NCBI RefSeq assembly: GCF_021044935.1
Contig: NZ_JAJNMP010000002.1
Location: 744,001-808,000 of the forward strand
Length of the DNA stretch: 64,000 nucleotides
Direction: 5' to 3'
DNA from: Agromyces cavernae
GTDB lineage: Bacteria; Actinomycetota; Actinomycetes; Actinomycetales; Microbacteriaceae
Part shown: piece after piece, positions 26,384-35,178 of the stretch
Layout: every line of letters starts with the position of its first letter
How positions within the stretch are numbered: the first letter of the stretch is position 1
Program-made: the position numbers and the translations under genes
The notes under the pieces: model-generated
Databases searched by the model: none
What the model was told of the DNA's origin: nothing
Seen by the model: the letters and a program-made list of their open reading frames with translations, nothing else

Positions 26384-26432
26384 CGGATGCCTCGGCACCA
26401 GCGCTGCGGGCAGCGCCGCGCCGAGGCATCCG
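26384..26432. terminator. Bidirectional compound terminator hairpin
   Basis: CGGATGCCTCGGC (26384-26396) pairs exactly with GCCGAGGCATCCG (26420-26432); inside lies a second perfect stem GCGCTG/CAGCGC (26401-26416). It lies between the convergent TetR and serA genes. Confidence 0.75.
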
Positions 26433-26441
26433 GAACCTCGA

Positions 26442-26482
26442 TGGTCTCGATACGGCCCATGCGGGGCTACACGACCGACGAC
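26442..26482. repeat. Dispersed intergenic repeat, copy 2
   Basis: Begins TGGTCTCGATACG and runs to CTACACGACCGACG, with a GC-rich centre, just downstream of serA. Same ends as the copies at 16901 and 44648. Confidence 0.5.
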
Positions 26483-26486
26483 CCGA

Positions 26487-28076
26487 CTACTCGGTGATGT
26501 CGACCTCGACGAAGAGGTCCGCGTCGATGGCCTCGCGCACGCGATCGAGCACGTCGGTCGGCACGGGCGAGTCGACCGTGAGCACGCTGAGCGCCAAGCC
26601 GCCGGCCTCGCGACGCGCGATCTGCATGCCGGCGATGTTGATGCCGGCGTCGCCGAACTCCTGGCCGTAGACGGCGACGATGCCCGGACGGTCGGTGTAC
26701 TCCATGATGATGTGCGTCGTCGCGATGGGAACCTCGATCTCGAAGCCGTTCACCCCGACGAGCTTCTCGATCTGCTTGGGCCCGGTGAGCGTGCCCGCGA
26801 CCGAAACCTGCGTGCCGTCGGCGAGCGCGCCCGTCAGGATGATGACGTTGCGGTACTCGGGCGAATCGGGCGACGTGATGAGACGCACCTCGATGCCGCG
26901 CTGCTCGGCGAGCAGCGGCGCGTTCACGTACGACACCGTCTCGCTCACGATGTTCGTGAACAGGCCCTTGAGGGCCGCCAGCTTCAGCACGCTCACGTCG
27001 TAGTCGACGAGCTCGCCGCGCACCTCGACATCGATGCTCGTGAGCCGCCCGTGAGCCAGGCCCGCGAACAACTGCCCCAGCTTCTCGACGAGCGGGATGC
27101 CCGGACGGACATAGGGGTCGATGACGCCGCCGGCGACGTTGACCGCGTCGGGGACGAGCTCGCCGGCGAGGGCGAGGCGCACCGACTTCGCGACCGACAC
27201 GCCCGCCTTCTCTTGCGCCTCGTCGGTCGAGGCGCCGAGGTGCGGCGTGACGATGACGTTGGGCAGCCCGAGCAGCGGCGACTCGCGCGGCGGCTCCGAG
27301 ACGAACACGTCGAGGCCGGCACCGCCGATGCGCTTCGCGACGAGCGCGTCGTGCAGCGCCTCTTCATCGATGAGCCCGCCGCGCGCGACGTTCACGATGA
27401 ACGCGGTGGGCTTCATCTTCGCGAGCTGCTCGGTCGAGATCATGCCCGTGGTCTCGGGGGTCTTCGGCATGTGGATCGTGATGAAGTCGCTGCGCTCGAG
27501 CAGCTCGTCGAGGCTCACGGTCTGCACGCCGAGCTGCTGTGCGCGAGCGGCGGTGATGTAGGGGTCGTAGGCGATGATCTCGGTGCCGAACGCCTGCAGG
27601 CGCGCGGCGATGAGCGCCCCGATGCGGCCGAGGCCGATGATGCCGATGGTCTTCTCGTAGAGCTCGGTGCCCGTGTAGTGCGACCGCTTCCACTCCCCCT
27701 GGGCGAGCGCGGCGTGCGCGGCGGGGATGTGCCGGGCGAGGCTCAGGATGTGCCCGACGGTGAGCTCGGCCGCCGAGATGATGTTCGACGTCGGGGCGTT
27801 CACGACCATGACCCCCGCAGTCGTCGCGGCCTTAATGTCGACGTTGTCGAGCCCGACGCCGGCACGGGCGATGACCTGCAGCTTCGGAGCCGCCGCGATC
27901 GCCTCGGCGTCGACCTTCGTCGCCGACCGCACGAGGATCGCGTTCGCCTCGGACAGCGCGTCGAGCAGGGCGGGTCGGTCGGTACCGTCGACGGTGCGGA
28001 TCTCGAAGTCGGGCCCCAGGGCGTCGACGGTGGCGGGCGAGAGTTCTTCGGCGATCAGCACGACCGGCTTTGACAC
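26487..28076 (-). CDS. serA: D-3-phosphoglycerate dehydrogenase
   Basis: First step of serine synthesis: oxidises 3-phosphoglycerate with NAD. 529 residues from the GTG at 28076, chosen for the AAGGA seven bases upstream and the correct family length; the longer frame is not protein-like. Order: substrate domain, Rossmann domain with GLGRIGALIAARL (about 146-158), catalytic Arg/Glu/His in NVARGGLIDEEAL and TPHLGASTDEAQ, then the ASB (allosteric) domain and a C-terminal ACT domain (about 455-529) that binds serine for feedback control, as in long actinobacterial SerA. It sits in the conserved leuB...serA...ilv neighbourhood. Confidence 0.97.
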   Translation of the reverse strand: MSKPVVLIAEELSPATVDALGPDFEIRTVDGTDRPALLDALSEANAILVRSATKVDAEAIAAAPKLQVIARAGVGLDNVDIKAATTAGVMVVNAPTSNIISAAELTVGHILSLARHIPAAHAALAQGEWKRSHYTGTELYEKTIGIIGLGRIGALIAARLQAFGTEIIAYDPYITAARAQQLGVQTVSLDELLERSDFITIHMPKTPETTGMISTEQLAKMKPTAFIVNVARGGLIDEEALHDALVAKRIGGAGLDVFVSEPPRESPLLGLPNVIVTPHLGASTDEAQEKAGVSVAKSVRLALAGELVPDAVNVAGGVIDPYVRPGIPLVEKLGQLFAGLAHGRLTSIDVEVRGELVDYDVSVLKLAALKGLFTNIVSETVSYVNAPLLAEQRGIEVRLITSPDSPEYRNVIILTGALADGTQVSVAGTLTGPKQIEKLVGVNGFEIEVPIATTHIIMEYTDRPGIVAVYGQEFGDAGINIAGMQIARREAGGLALSVLTVDSPVPTDVLDRVREAIDADLFVEVDITE

Positions 28077-28195
28077 GAACGGTTCCTTCGGGACGATGCG
28101 CGACTCGCGCGCTGACGAGAGCGCCCCCGCCTTTGGCGGCGCCGATACCGGCACTACTTTACGGGAGAGGCACGACCGCGGCCGACTCCGTGACG

Positions 28196-28555
28196 TCAGG
28201 GGACGACGATGCCGCCGGCGACCCCGAGCAGCACGGTCAGCGTGAGGAACAGCGCGGCCGAGACGGCGAGACCAGCGAGGTACAGCGCCGCCTTCGCGAT
28301 CACGCCGCGCCGCCGGCCGAGCGCGAACGCCGCGGCGAACGAGGCGACTGGGGCGATCAGCGCCGCGACGAGCAGCACCCAGCCGACTGCCGAGAAGGCG
28401 AGCCCGAGGCCCGTGAGCTGCACGATCGACCCCACGACCTCCCACACGTCGTAGGCGAAGAACAGCCCGAACAGCACCGCGAGCGCCACGTCGAGCCAGA
28501 GCGGGGTGCGCGCTGCTGCGGCCGGTGGCACCACGCCTGCCGTCTCTGCGGTCAT
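28196..28555 (-). CDS. Small membrane protein of unknown function
   Basis: 119 residues from the ATG at 28555, which overlaps the stop of the upstream gene (ATGA). Three hydrophobic segments: about 20-40 (DVALAVLFGLFFAYDVWEVV), 53-80 and 90-115. No family recognised. Paired with the next membrane protein gene in one unit ending upstream of serA; the two may form a complex. Confidence 0.75.
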   Translation of the reverse strand: MTAETAGVVPPAAAARTPLWLDVALAVLFGLFFAYDVWEVVGSIVQLTGLGLAFSAVGWVLLVAALIAPVASFAAAFALGRRRGVIAKAALYLAGLAVSAALFLTLTVLLGVAGGIVVP

Positions 28556-29031
28556 GCGGTCACCCCCAGCACGAACGGCACGGGAACGAGCACGAGTGCA
28601 CCGCCGATGAGCCACAGCAGGCGCGATCGCCGACCTCGTGAGAGCCAGAACGCCAGCCCGAGCCAGAGCGCCGGTGCGAGCACGGCGAGCCAGAGCCCGA
28701 GCGTGTACATCGCGTCGTCGACGATGCCGAGGCCGGGTGCCGGGGTGCGCAGCGCGGTGATGAACCAGCCGATCGTGTACAGCAGGTAGATGCCGCCGAG
28801 GATGCCGAGCACGACGAGTTCGACCGAACCGGTCTGCGGTGCAGCGGCGGTTTCGCCGTCGGATGTCGCGGCACGTGCGTCGCCGTCGAGCGTCGGGCTC
28901 GAGTCATCCGTAGCCTTCTCAGGCGTGCCCTCGAGGGGCACCGGCGCGCCGACGGCCTTCCAGCCGGGCGCGAGCGTCGGGTCGTCGTCACCCTCCCAGC
29001 GCAGTGCGTCGTCGTCGGGATCGCGGGCCAT
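28552..29031 (-). CDS. Membrane protein with acidic N-terminal tail
   Basis: 159 residues. The first 65 are acidic and low-complexity with the motif ALRWEGDDDPTLAPGW; then three membrane segments (about 70-93, 103-130, 134-158). An N-terminal DALxWxGDDDPTL motif is seen in small membrane proteins next to serA in Microbacteriaceae (my recollection, not checked). Function unknown. Four-base overlap with the next gene. Confidence 0.75.
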   Translation of the reverse strand: MARDPDDDALRWEGDDDPTLAPGWKAVGAPVPLEGTPEKATDDSSPTLDGDARAATSDGETAAAPQTGSVELVVLGILGGIYLLYTIGWFITALRTPAPGLGIVDDAMYTLGLWLAVLAPALWLGLAFWLSRGRRSRLLWLIGGALVLVPVPFVLGVTA

Positions 29032-29114
29032 GCGACCAGCCTAGCCAGTCGCATGCGCCGCGACCTGACGTCGACTCATTGCCCGATCCGGAGGCGGCGC
29101 TCGGCCTGGTTGAG

Positions 29115-29507
29115 TTAGCCCGCGGAACGCTGCTCGGCGAGCTCGCGATACATCTGGGCGCGAGCCTCGGCGAGGTCGAGCATTCCCTGGTCCTGCCCCG
29201 CGAGGGCCGCGGCACGCTGCTCGGCCAGGTCGCGAGACATCTGCGCACGACTCTCGGCGAGATCGTGCAGGCCGCCTGCTTGTTCGGCGTTTGCAGTGGC
29301 ACGCTGCTTCGCGAGCTCGCGAGACATCTGCGCCCGGCTCTCGGCGAGATCGGCGAGGCCCGAGCGCAACTCGGCGACTTGTGCGTTGGTGAGTTGCTGG
29401 ACGGGTTCGGGAACAGTTCGCTGCGCGCACGAGGCGAGTGCGAGCCCGGCGGTGACCGCGAGGATCGCGGTGGCGATGATGCGCTGGGTGTTCTGCGTGG
29501 TGTTCAT
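29115..29507 (-). CDS. Small exported lipoprotein with three 29-residue repeats (module A)
   Basis: 130 residues starting MNTTQNTQR, with a hydrophobic signal and lipobox LASC (Cys27). The mature part is almost entirely repeats: DLAESRAQMSRELAKQRA at residue 53, DLAESRAQMSRDLAEQRA at 82 and DLAEARAQMYRELAEQRS at 111, a strict 29-residue period predicted to be helical and probably coiled-coil. It is divergent from the first giant regulator gene, and the heptamer array lies 21 bases before its ATG. The MNTT start and the promoter layout are shared with the small exported genes at 33859, 35179 and 39949. Proposed to be the extracytoplasmic partner or output of the regulator; no known family. Confidence 0.75.
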   Translation of the reverse strand: MNTTQNTQRIIATAILAVTAGLALASCAQRTVPEPVQQLTNAQVAELRSGLADLAESRAQMSRELAKQRATANAEQAGGLHDLAESRAQMSRDLAEQRAAALAGQDQGMLDLAEARAQMYRELAEQRSAG

Positions 29508-29528
29508 GCTTGCACCGTCTCGTGCACC

Positions 29529-29568
29529 GGTACTCGTCGCGCTCGCGATCGGTACTCATCGGGTACTC
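29529..29568. promoter_or_regulatory. Heptamer array A (SARP-type operator)
   Basis: GGTACTC at 29529, 29551 and 29562: three identical heptamers with start-to-start spacing 22 and 11 bp. The 4-bp gap and helical phasing match the direct-repeat operators of SARP/BTAD regulators. Located between the divergent lipoprotein and giant regulator genes. Confidence 0.75.
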
Positions 29569-29585
29569 ATGGCCACCTCTCGTCG

Positions 29586-29622
29586 TTGACACCCCCGGCC
29601 CGCCGGTTCGACACTTTTCTCG
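29586..29622 (+). promoter_or_regulatory. Leaderless promoter of giant regulator A
   Basis: -35 TTGACA (29586-29591), 18-bp spacer, -10 GACACT (29610-29615), then the GTG start at 29622, seven bases on. The same TTGAC element recurs at the same place before the other two giant genes. No ribosome site, so translation is probably leaderless. Confidence 0.5.
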
Positions 29623-32600
29623 TGGGCATTCGCGTGCTCGGCGCAGTCGAGATCGACGAAGGACCGCTCAGCCCGCGAGATCGGGCGGTGCTGTCGGTGC
29701 TGGTGCTACGCCGCGGTGAGTCCGTCGCGCCGGCCGTGATCGCCGACGCTGTGTGGGGCGAGCGTCCTCCGGTCACCTGGCCGAAGCAGGTGCAGACCAC
29801 GATGGTCCGGCTGCGCGCGAGCCTCGGGCGTTCGTCGATCGCCACGTCATCGATCGGGTACGTACTCGACGTCGACCCCGAGGCGATCGATGCGGTCCGG
29901 TTCGAGAAGTTGGCACACTCGGCTGCTGAGCTGCGCTCGCGCGGCGACCCCGAGCGCGCCGTCGACGAGTGCCAGCGCGCCCTCGCGCTGTGGCGCGGCA
30001 CCGCGTACAGCGCGATCCCGTCATGGGAGCCCGCGATGATCGAGGCGGCGCGCCTCGAGGAGGTTCGGAGTACCACCGAGGAGGAGCTCGCAGCGGCGCA
30101 CCTCGACTGCGGCGAGCAGCATAGCGTGATCGCGGGCGCCGAAGCCCTGGTTCGCGAGCAGCCGCTGCGCGAGCGCCGGTGGAGCCTGCTCGCGACCGCG
30201 CTCTATCGCAGCGGACGGCAGGCCGACTCGCTGGCCGCGCTGCGGGCTGCCCGCGTCCGGTTCTCGGCCGACCTCGGGATCGAGCCCGGCCCAGAGCTCA
30301 CCGCTCTCGAGGCCGCGGTCCTGCATCAGGATCCCTCCCTCCTGCCGCCGCCGCGCAGTCCGCAACCGAGCGCGGACTGCCCGTACAAGGGCCTGCACCC
30401 ATACGGGATCGATGACGCGGAAGAGTTCTTCGGTCGGGACGCGGACATCGCGGCCATCCTCGCCCGCCTCGACCGTGCGCGATTCATCGCGGTCTCGGGC
30501 CCATCGGGATGCGGCAAGTCGTCGCTCGTCCTCGCGGGCGTCGTCCCCGTCCTAGCCCGTCGGGGCCTTTCGGTCCAGGTGGTCTCACCCTCCCCTACGA
30601 TCGCCGCGCAGCTTCGCGACGCGCTGTACAGCCGACGGAGCGCCGATGTCGTCGTCGTCGACCAGCTCGAGGAGCTGTTCCACGTCGGGTTCCCGGCCGA
30701 CGAGGTGCACGCGGTGTGCGGGCTCATCGCCGAGGCGACTGAATCCCGGATCGTCGTGGCGACCGTGCGGTCCGACTACTTGGACGAAGGCAACGCGGAG
30801 CCGTCACTTGCGCCCCTGCTCTCTGAGAGCGTGCACCTCGTCGCCGCGATGAGCGAAAACGACCTTCGCGCTGCGATCGAAGAGCCGGCACGAAGGGCCG
30901 GACTGCGGCTCGAGGCCGGCCTGTCGGAGTTGATCCTCCGCGACGCCGCCGGGCACAGCACCGCGCTCCCGCTGCTCTCTCACGCACTCGTCGAGACATG
31001 GCTCCGGCGTGAGACGAACGTGCTGACGATTGCGGGCTACGAGGAGGTCGGAGGACTGACCGGTGCGATCGCCCGCACCGCCGAGCAGCTGTTCGACGAT
31101 CTGACCTCGGCGCAGCGGGACGCCTGCCGGTCGACGATGCTCCGACTGGTCGAGCTCGGCCCCGACGGGCGGCCGATACGCCGGTACGCGAGAACGAGCT
31201 CACTGAACGACGACCCGATGCGGGCTGCTGTGGTGGCCCGCCTCATAGGGGCGCGACTCCTGAGCGCATCCGACGACACCGTCGCCGTGACGCACGAACT
31301 CCTCGCCTTCGCCTGGCCGCGTCTGCACGACTGGCTCGAGGAGGACGCCGCGGGTGCGCGACTGCTCGGCAAGTTGACGATCACGGCCGACGCCTGGGAA
31401 GCGGACGGCGAGCGGGAGGACGACCTCTACCGGGGCGTCCGCCTCCAGAACGCCCTCGACTGGCGCTCGATGTCGAAACCCGACCTGACCTCGACCGAGT
31501 CGCGATTCCTCGACGCGGCAGAGCATCGGGCCCGTCGCGAGGAGGCCGAGGCGCGTCTTCAGCTGCAGCGCGATCGGCGGCAGAACCGCCGCCTTCGTGT
31601 CCTGTTCGGAGCGACGGCCTCGCTCCTCGGGCTCTCGTTGCTCGCCACCATCCTCGTCGTCAGGGCGACCCAGGAGGCTGATCTCCAGCGCGAAGCCGCC
31701 GTCGTCGAGGCCACCGTCAGCACGTCGTTCGCGCTGCGCGGGTCTGAGCGTGACGTCGCAGCACTCATTGCAGCCGAGGCGTACCGACGGTGGCCCGACG
31801 ACCCACGCACGCGGAGCGCCCTGCTCGGCGTCTTCACCTCCGCCCAGGGATTCCTCGGGAACACGTACCTGCCGGAGACGGACTCGATCGCCGGAGCGGT
31901 GATCGGGAATACCGGTCACGCGGTCATCGTTCGCGACGACGAATCGGTCGCCGTCGTCGACATGGAGTCCGGGCGCTCGGTGCGGGAACTCGACGTCGAC
32001 GCGCCGCCGACAGCAGTCGAGCTCCCCCCGCTCGTTCGGGTGAGCTCTGACGGGCGATTCGCCGCGATCCTCCGCCCCACCGAATCGTCGCCGATACAGA
32101 CCTGGATCCCGGGTCATGGCCCCACCCGGAGCTCAGAGTTCCTGCTCGTCGACTTGGCGTCGGGTCGTACTCGACTGGGGCCCATCACGCTCGACCTCGG
32201 TGTGGGAGCCCTCGCACTGAGCCCCGACGGCCGACACGTCGCAGTCGCGGATTCGTGGCGCGAAGTCACCGTCACGACGATCGACCTCGAGTCTGGCGAG
32301 CTCCGTCGGATCGAGGGAATTCCTCAGTCCACCGAACGGCTCACCCCCTCTGCCGCCATCGCATTCGCCCACGATGGGCGACTCGTCGTGGGTACGGGCG
32401 CGGCACAGCTCTCCGTCATCGACCCGGAGTCGGCCGGCATGATCGCGAGCATTCGGATCCCGGAGGCGTCAGCGAATGCCGCCATGGCGGCGACAGACGA
32501 CGGGCGGCTGATCGCCAGTGGCGACGACGCGTTCGTCGCGGTGGATCTCGCGACCGGCGGCCTGCTGTGGTCGCGGGAATTCGAGACCGCACATCCCGCG

Positions 32601-33821
32601 CCGTGCCCGTGGCTCGCGGTAGCGCAGTCGCGGTCGACGGTCTTCTGCGGCGACCGCTGGGGCGGCATCGAGGAGCGCTCGCTCGACTCGGGAGTCCCGA
32701 CCGGTCAACGGTTGGATACGCAGCTCGGCGCGGTCGGCCCGCTCACCGTTTCCCCGGACGACGACGAACTCATCGCGATCGGCGCGGGGTCCTCTGCGAT
32801 CTCGCGTTGGCGTCTCGACGGCTCGGGACCCATCACTCGGATGATCGCTCGCGGACAGGTGACCGTGGACGGCTACGATCCGTCGGGAACCTCGATTCTC
32901 GTGGCAGCGCGTCCCGCGTGGGTCGAGAACGTGAGCGATCTCATCGAGTACTCGGTGTGGGATCCGCGCACGGACGCCCCGCGTCTGCGTGTTCCGGGCT
33001 TCGGCCAATACGTCCACTGGGCGGGCACCGACGCGCTGCTCGGTGCTTTCGACGCGATCGACGGCTACGGGTATCTCGATGCATCCACGGGGGCGCACCT
33101 CGAGGGCGACCCCGTGACGTGGTTCGCACACGGCTGGCTCCTCGAATCCGGGCGTCGCATCTACATCGCCTCCAACACAACCTCCGCTGCCATAAAGCTG
33201 GTCGATGCGAGCACTCGGAAGTACCTCGAGTCGGAGATAGATGTCGACGGTGCGACCGTCGCGATCAGCGCGAGCACGGATGCCGCAATGCTCGCTGTCA
33301 CGACGGAGAAGGACGGTATCACGACCACCCGGCTCGTCAACGCTGCGACCGGCACGGCGATCTCGCCTGAGCTCACAGGGCCCGAACTCACCGTGCTGGC
33401 AGGACCCGGCGAGCTCATCGCGGCTGACGACAACCGGCTGCTTCGGTACAGCGTTCCTCAGTTGGACCCGATCGAGGCGCTCCCCGGCGTCAAGGGAGGC
33501 CTCGCGAGCCTGCAGGTCAGCGACGACCGCCGTACCCTCGTGGCGGGAGCCAACGACGATACCGTCACCCTCTACGACCTCGCAGCCGGGATCCGGCTCG
33601 GCGATCCGATCCCGAGCGAATCGCCGCTCATCACCCCCGGGTACCTGCGGCCGGACGGCCGCGAGTTGCTCGTGAACATGCGCGACGGTGTCGCCGCGTG
33701 GAACCTCGACCCCGACACCCAGTTCCGCGCGGCATGCCGCCTTGCCGGGCGCGACCTCTCCCGCGAGGAATGGGCAACGCACTTCGGCGCCATCGCACGG
33801 TACCGTGCGACCTGCGGCTGA
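29622..33821 (+). CDS. Giant transmembrane SARP-STAND-propeller regulator A
   Basis: 1,399 residues from GTG 29622 (the upstream open frame is antisense to the lipoprotein). Order: OmpR-like winged helix (1-90, LSPRDRAVLSVLVLRRG), BTAD helical repeats (95-240), STAND/nSTAND1-type NTPase (253-640) with Walker A GPSGCGKSS (293-301) and Walker B VVVVDQLEE (343-351), a basic stop-transfer and one membrane helix (about 660-681), then a roughly 650-residue WD40/YVTN-like beta-propeller. The N-terminal half should be cytoplasmic and the propeller outside. The outer part has only four cysteines, in C-x13-C and a terminal C-x25-C, all kept in the two paralogues, suggesting disulfides. Likely a membrane-tethered transcription factor that senses an external ligand and acts on heptamer arrays. 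Family known as BTAD/nSTAND proteins; role inferred. Confidence 0.85.
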   Translation: MGIRVLGAVEIDEGPLSPRDRAVLSVLVLRRGESVAPAVIADAVWGERPPVTWPKQVQTTMVRLRASLGRSSIATSSIGYVLDVDPEAIDAVRFEKLAHSAAELRSRGDPERAVDECQRALALWRGTAYSAIPSWEPAMIEAARLEEVRSTTEEELAAAHLDCGEQHSVIAGAEALVREQPLRERRWSLLATALYRSGRQADSLAALRAARVRFSADLGIEPGPELTALEAAVLHQDPSLLPPPRSPQPSADCPYKGLHPYGIDDAEEFFGRDADIAAILARLDRARFIAVSGPSGCGKSSLVLAGVVPVLARRGLSVQVVSPSPTIAAQLRDALYSRRSADVVVVDQLEELFHVGFPADEVHAVCGLIAEATESRIVVATVRSDYLDEGNAEPSLAPLLSESVHLVAAMSENDLRAAIEEPARRAGLRLEAGLSELILRDAAGHSTALPLLSHALVETWLRRETNVLTIAGYEEVGGLTGAIARTAEQLFDDLTSAQRDACRSTMLRLVELGPDGRPIRRYARTSSLNDDPMRAAVVARLIGARLLSASDDTVAVTHELLAFAWPRLHDWLEEDAAGARLLGKLTITADAWEADGEREDDLYRGVRLQNALDWRSMSKPDLTSTESRFLDAAEHRARREEAEARLQLQRDRRQNRRLRVLFGATASLLGLSLLATILVVRATQEADLQREAAVVEATVSTSFALRGSERDVAALIAAEAYRRWPDDPRTRSALLGVFTSAQGFLGNTYLPETDSIAGAVIGNTGHAVIVRDDESVAVVDMESGRSVRELDVDAPPTAVELPPLVRVSSDGRFAAILRPTESSPIQTWIPGHGPTRSSEFLLVDLASGRTRLGPITLDLGVGALALSPDGRHVAVADSWREVTVTTIDLESGELRRIEGIPQSTERLTPSAAIAFAHDGRLVVGTGAAQLSVIDPESAGMIASIRIPEASANAAMAATDDGRLIASGDDAFVAVDLATGGLLWSREFETAHPAPCPWLAVAQSRSTVFCGDRWGGIEERSLDSGVPTGQRLDTQLGAVGPLTVSPDDDELIAIGAGSSAISRWRLDGSGPITRMIARGQVTVDGYDPSGTSILVAARPAWVENVSDLIEYSVWDPRTDAPRLRVPGFGQYVHWAGTDALLGAFDAIDGYGYLDASTGAHLEGDPVTWFAHGWLLESGRRIYIASNTTSAAIKLVDASTRKYLESEIDVDGATVAISASTDAAMLAVTTEKDGITTTRLVNAATGTAISPELTGPELTVLAGPGELIAADDNRLLRYSVPQLDPIEALPGVKGGLASLQVSDDRRTLVAGANDDTVTLYDLAAGIRLGDPIPSESPLITPGYLRPDGRELLVNMRDGVAAWNLDPDTQFRAACRLAGRDLSREEWATHFGAIARYRATCG

Positions 33822-33858
33822 GGCGAGCGGCCGTCACGCACGCGCGACGCAAGGCGCA

Positions 33859-34302
33859 TCACCGGCTGTCCTCCTCCATCAACTGCCGCAGTGTCTTGTC
33901 AGCCGATCGGGGGGACACCTCGGAGGGAGGGTCGTCCTCGACGACTGGAAGCTGGACAGCCGTTCGGGGCGGCGCGTCTGGCGCCCGGTCTTCCTCCATC
34001 ATCTGGCGCAGCGGCTTGTCGGCCGGTCGGGACTGCATCGCGACTGCTGCACGGTCTTCCTCCATGACCTGCCGCAGCGATTTGTCGGCCGGTCGGACCA
34101 ACACCGCGGGCGCACGGTCGGTCTCGACCAGCTGCCGCAGGTTCTCGGTCGCCGCGAGCACGATGTCGGGTCCGGACGGCACGATCGCCGGCGCGGCACC
34201 GGCCTGGTTTGCATGAGCGGCGATCGGCGTCGCGGCGAGAGCGAAACCGAGAAGGATCGCGGTCGCGGTGCCCGACCTGTGGGTGTTCTTCGTGGTGTTC
34301 AT
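33859..34302 (-). CDS. Small exported repeat protein, orphan (module B)
   Basis: 147 residues starting MNTTKNTHR, with a Sec signal likely cut after AHA (about residue 32); unlike its relatives there is no lipobox cysteine. Four short repeats: LRQLVETDRAP (55), LRQVMEEDRAA (76), LRQMMEEDRAP (98) and LRQLMEEDSR (138), three of them preceded by (P/S)ADK. The heptamer array lies 22 bases before the ATG as in the other modules, but no giant gene faces it: cutC occupies that place. It converges with giant gene A 37 bases away. Probably the survivor of a fourth module. Function unknown. Confidence 0.7.
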   Translation of the reverse strand: MNTTKNTHRSGTATAILLGFALAATPIAAHANQAGAAPAIVPSGPDIVLAATENLRQLVETDRAPAVLVRPADKSLRQVMEEDRAAVAMQSRPADKPLRQMMEEDRAPDAPPRTAVQLPVVEDDPPSEVSPRSADKTLRQLMEEDSR

Positions 34303-34324
34303 GTTGCCGACGATCCACCTGGGC

Positions 34325-34364
34325 GGTATGCGACCGCGGTTCGCCCGGTATGCGAACGGTATGC
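34325..34364. promoter_or_regulatory. Heptamer array B (orphan)
   Basis: GGTATGC at 34325, 34347 and 34358: spacing 22 and 11 bp, identical to array A in geometry. No TTGAC element follows on the rightward side, in line with the missing giant gene. Confidence 0.72.
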
Positions 34365-34383
34365 GCCCCCGCGCTGCGCCGAA

Positions 34384-35124
34384 TCAGCGGCTGATCTGTG
34401 CCGCCGCGACCGCGGCACGCACGAGTCCGGGGTCGGTCACGTCGAATCCCGCGACTCCCCCGCCGGGGCCGCTCAGCCCGCCGCGCGTCGTCGTGCCGCG
34501 CGCCGAGAGGTGCACGGCGTCGACGCCGGCGGCGGCGAGGTCGGTGATGTCGGGGATACGCACGCCGCCGCCCGCCATGACCTCGAGGTCGCCCGATTCC
34601 GCCACCATCGCCCGCAGCGTCGCCAGGCCCGCACGACAGTCGGCGGCACCGCCGGAGGTCAGCACTCGGCGCACGTCGAGTTCTGCGAGTGCGGCGACGG
34701 CCTCGAGCGGCCGTGCCGACGCGTCGACCGCGCGATGCACCGTGACGTCGGCATCGCCCGCCGCATCGATGAACCGCCCGATCCCCTCGAGGTCGAGCTC
34801 GCCCGCGTCGGTCAGCGCACCGACCACAACGCCATCTGCGCCGAGCGCCACCGCCACGCGGATATCGCGCGTGATGGTGTCGAGCTCGTCGGCCCCGTAG
34901 ACGAATCCGCCGCCGCGCGGCCGCACCAGCACGTGCACGAAACCGGCTGCTTCCGCCTCAGCGGCAGCGGCGACGGTCGCCTCGATGAGGCCCGCCGAGG
35001 GGGTGAGTCCCCCGAGCCCGAGCGCCTGGCACAGTTCGACACGGGTGGCGCCGGCTTCGAGCGCGATGCGCGCACCCGCGACATCCTGAACGGCGATCTC
35101 GACGGAGAGTGCAGCAGCGACCAT
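34384..35124 (-). CDS. cutC: CutC-family protein
   Basis: TIM-barrel protein of the CutC family, 246 residues, full length. Motifs: VEIAVQDVAGARIALEAGATRVELC at the start (residues 8-32, first strand and ELCQ loop), GGLTPSAGLI, VLVRPRGGGFVY, GADGVVVGALT, VTVHRAVDAS and RVLTSGG. CutC was linked to copper homeostasis in E. coli, though its enzymatic role is unsettled. It lies inside the block of giant regulators between two small exported genes and seems unrelated to them. Cytoplasmic. No metal-dependent regulatory site seen. Confidence 0.93.
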   Translation of the reverse strand: MVAAALSVEIAVQDVAGARIALEAGATRVELCQALGLGGLTPSAGLIEATVAAAAEAEAAGFVHVLVRPRGGGFVYGADELDTITRDIRVAVALGADGVVVGALTDAGELDLEGIGRFIDAAGDADVTVHRAVDASARPLEAVAALAELDVRRVLTSGGAADCRAGLATLRAMVAESGDLEVMAGGGVRIPDITDLAAAGVDAVHLSARGTTTRGGLSGPGGGVAGFDVTDPGLVRAAVAAAQISR

Positions 35125-35178
35125 TCCCGACAGCGTAGCGGCCGCGCCGCGGGCGCTCGAACGTCGAGCCGCGCCGCC

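Noticed and set aside
26487-28445. Longer start for serA (652 codons)
   Set aside because: The extension is Arg/Gly/Ala-rich and antisense to the small membrane gene; the GTG at 28076 has AAGGA and gives the normal length.
29004-29621. N-terminal extension of the first giant gene to 29004 (206 extra codons)
   Set aside because: It runs antisense through the lipoprotein gene and the heptamer array; the promoter TTGACA and alignment with the paralogues place the start at 29622.
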